Source of the DNA: Bacteroidota bacterium
GTDB lineage: Bacteria > Bacteroidota > Ignavibacteria > UBA10030 > UBA8401
DNA length: 64,000 nucleotides
Direction of reading: 5' to 3'
Assembly: GCA_035506275.1 (NCBI GenBank)
Contig: DATJPT010000008.1
Span: forward strand, 486,700-550,699
Shown: in pieces, positions 63,851 to 64,000 of the stretch
Numbering within the stretch: position 1 is the stretch's first letter
Layout: each line of letters opens with the position of its first letter
The notes under the pieces: generated by a model
Seen by the model: the letters and a program-made list of their open reading frames with translations, nothing else
Databases searched by the model: none
What the model was told of the DNA's origin: nothing
Translations under genes and position numbers: made by a program

Positions 63851-64000
63851 GCGGGCGCTTAGCGCGTCCTCCTGAAAACGGAGGACTTCGCTAAAAACCC
63901 TGTCTAAGTTTAAAGCGGGCGCTTAGCCAGTCCTCCTGAAAACGGAGGACTTCGCTAAAAACCCTGTCTAAGTTTAAAGCGGGCGCTTAGCCAGTCCTCC
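63851..64000. repeat. 64-bp tandem repeat with internal hairpin, running off the window
   Basis: Copies start at 63851, 63915 and 63979, an exact 64-base period; two full copies and a partial third are visible. Copies agree throughout, except GCGC versus GCCA after CTTA. Each holds GTCCTCC-TGAAAAC-GGAGGAC and an outer TTAGC/GCTAA, so each copy folds. The period is not a multiple of three, so it does not code for a repeated peptide. Not CRISPR, since there are no variable spacers. Confidence 0.9.

Noticed and set aside
63851..64000. CRISPR array
   Set aside because: Conservation spans the full 64-base unit, so there are no variable spacers, and no cas gene is near.

Overview
The window is about 64 kb of chromosome from a Gram-negative bacterium of the Bacteroidota/Ignavibacteriota side of the FCB group. 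The evidence is indirect but consistent: a full bat (aerotolerance) operon, a GWxTD protein beside a BamA-type Omp85, very long TPR proteins with signal peptides, several outer-membrane barrels, and promoter-like sites of the form TTG-N20/21-TA-n-n-TTT, close to the Bacteroidota housekeeping consensus. No rRNA or tRNA gene was found. No phage, transposase or CRISPR locus is apparent.

Layout. 1-3.7 kb (minus): a 1014-residue TPR protein coupled to a truncated outer-membrane barrel gene. 3.9-7.2 kb: carB, with a promoter and a terminator-like leader hairpin. 7.3-23.7 kb (minus): a long, tightly packed row (ferredoxin, geranylgeranyl-reductase-like flavoprotein, D-Ala-D-Ala dipeptidase, GT9 glycosyltransferase, DUF3108, deoxyhypusine-synthase-like, CPBP protease, zinc-ribbon protein, cdsA, rimO, GWxTD, Omp85, UbiA-type prenyltransferase, rnhB, a decayed nucleotide-cyclase-like membrane protein, yraN, cstA). 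23.8-25.6 kb: FKBP lipoprotein, acyl-ACP desaturase and HU. 26-36 kb (plus): a Cys/Met-containing exported protein, then a second giant TPR protein, an unknown protein, obg, ruvB, a CoA-acylating-type aldehyde dehydrogenase and a 3-methyladenine glycosylase. 36-38.3 kb (minus): a regulator/membrane-protein operon that includes a 41-codon gene. 38.5-45 kb: a Cys/Met PLP enzyme, ferritin, alpha-glucan phosphorylase and a PafA-like phosphatase. 45-47.5 kb (plus): a 5'-nucleotidase and a P-loop protein. 47.5-54.4 kb (minus): barrel protein, OPA-type transporter, transketolase, hemerythrin and two tandem LuxR-type response regulators. 54.8-63.2 kb (minus): moxR-DUF58-BatD-like-batA-batB-batC-batD-batE. 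63.4 kb to the end: a small lipoprotein and a 64-bp tandem repeat that runs off the edge.

Functional themes are envelope building (Omp85, TPR, GWxTD, GT9, CdsA, BatA-E), isoprenoid/lipid chemistry (UbiA-type enzyme, GG reductase with its own ferredoxin, acyl-ACP desaturase) and sugar/storage metabolism (transketolase, glucan phosphorylase). Several promoter candidates carry a perfect inverted repeat over the -33 or -7 box, which suggests local repressors. All functional calls rest on reading motifs by eye; no searches were run.
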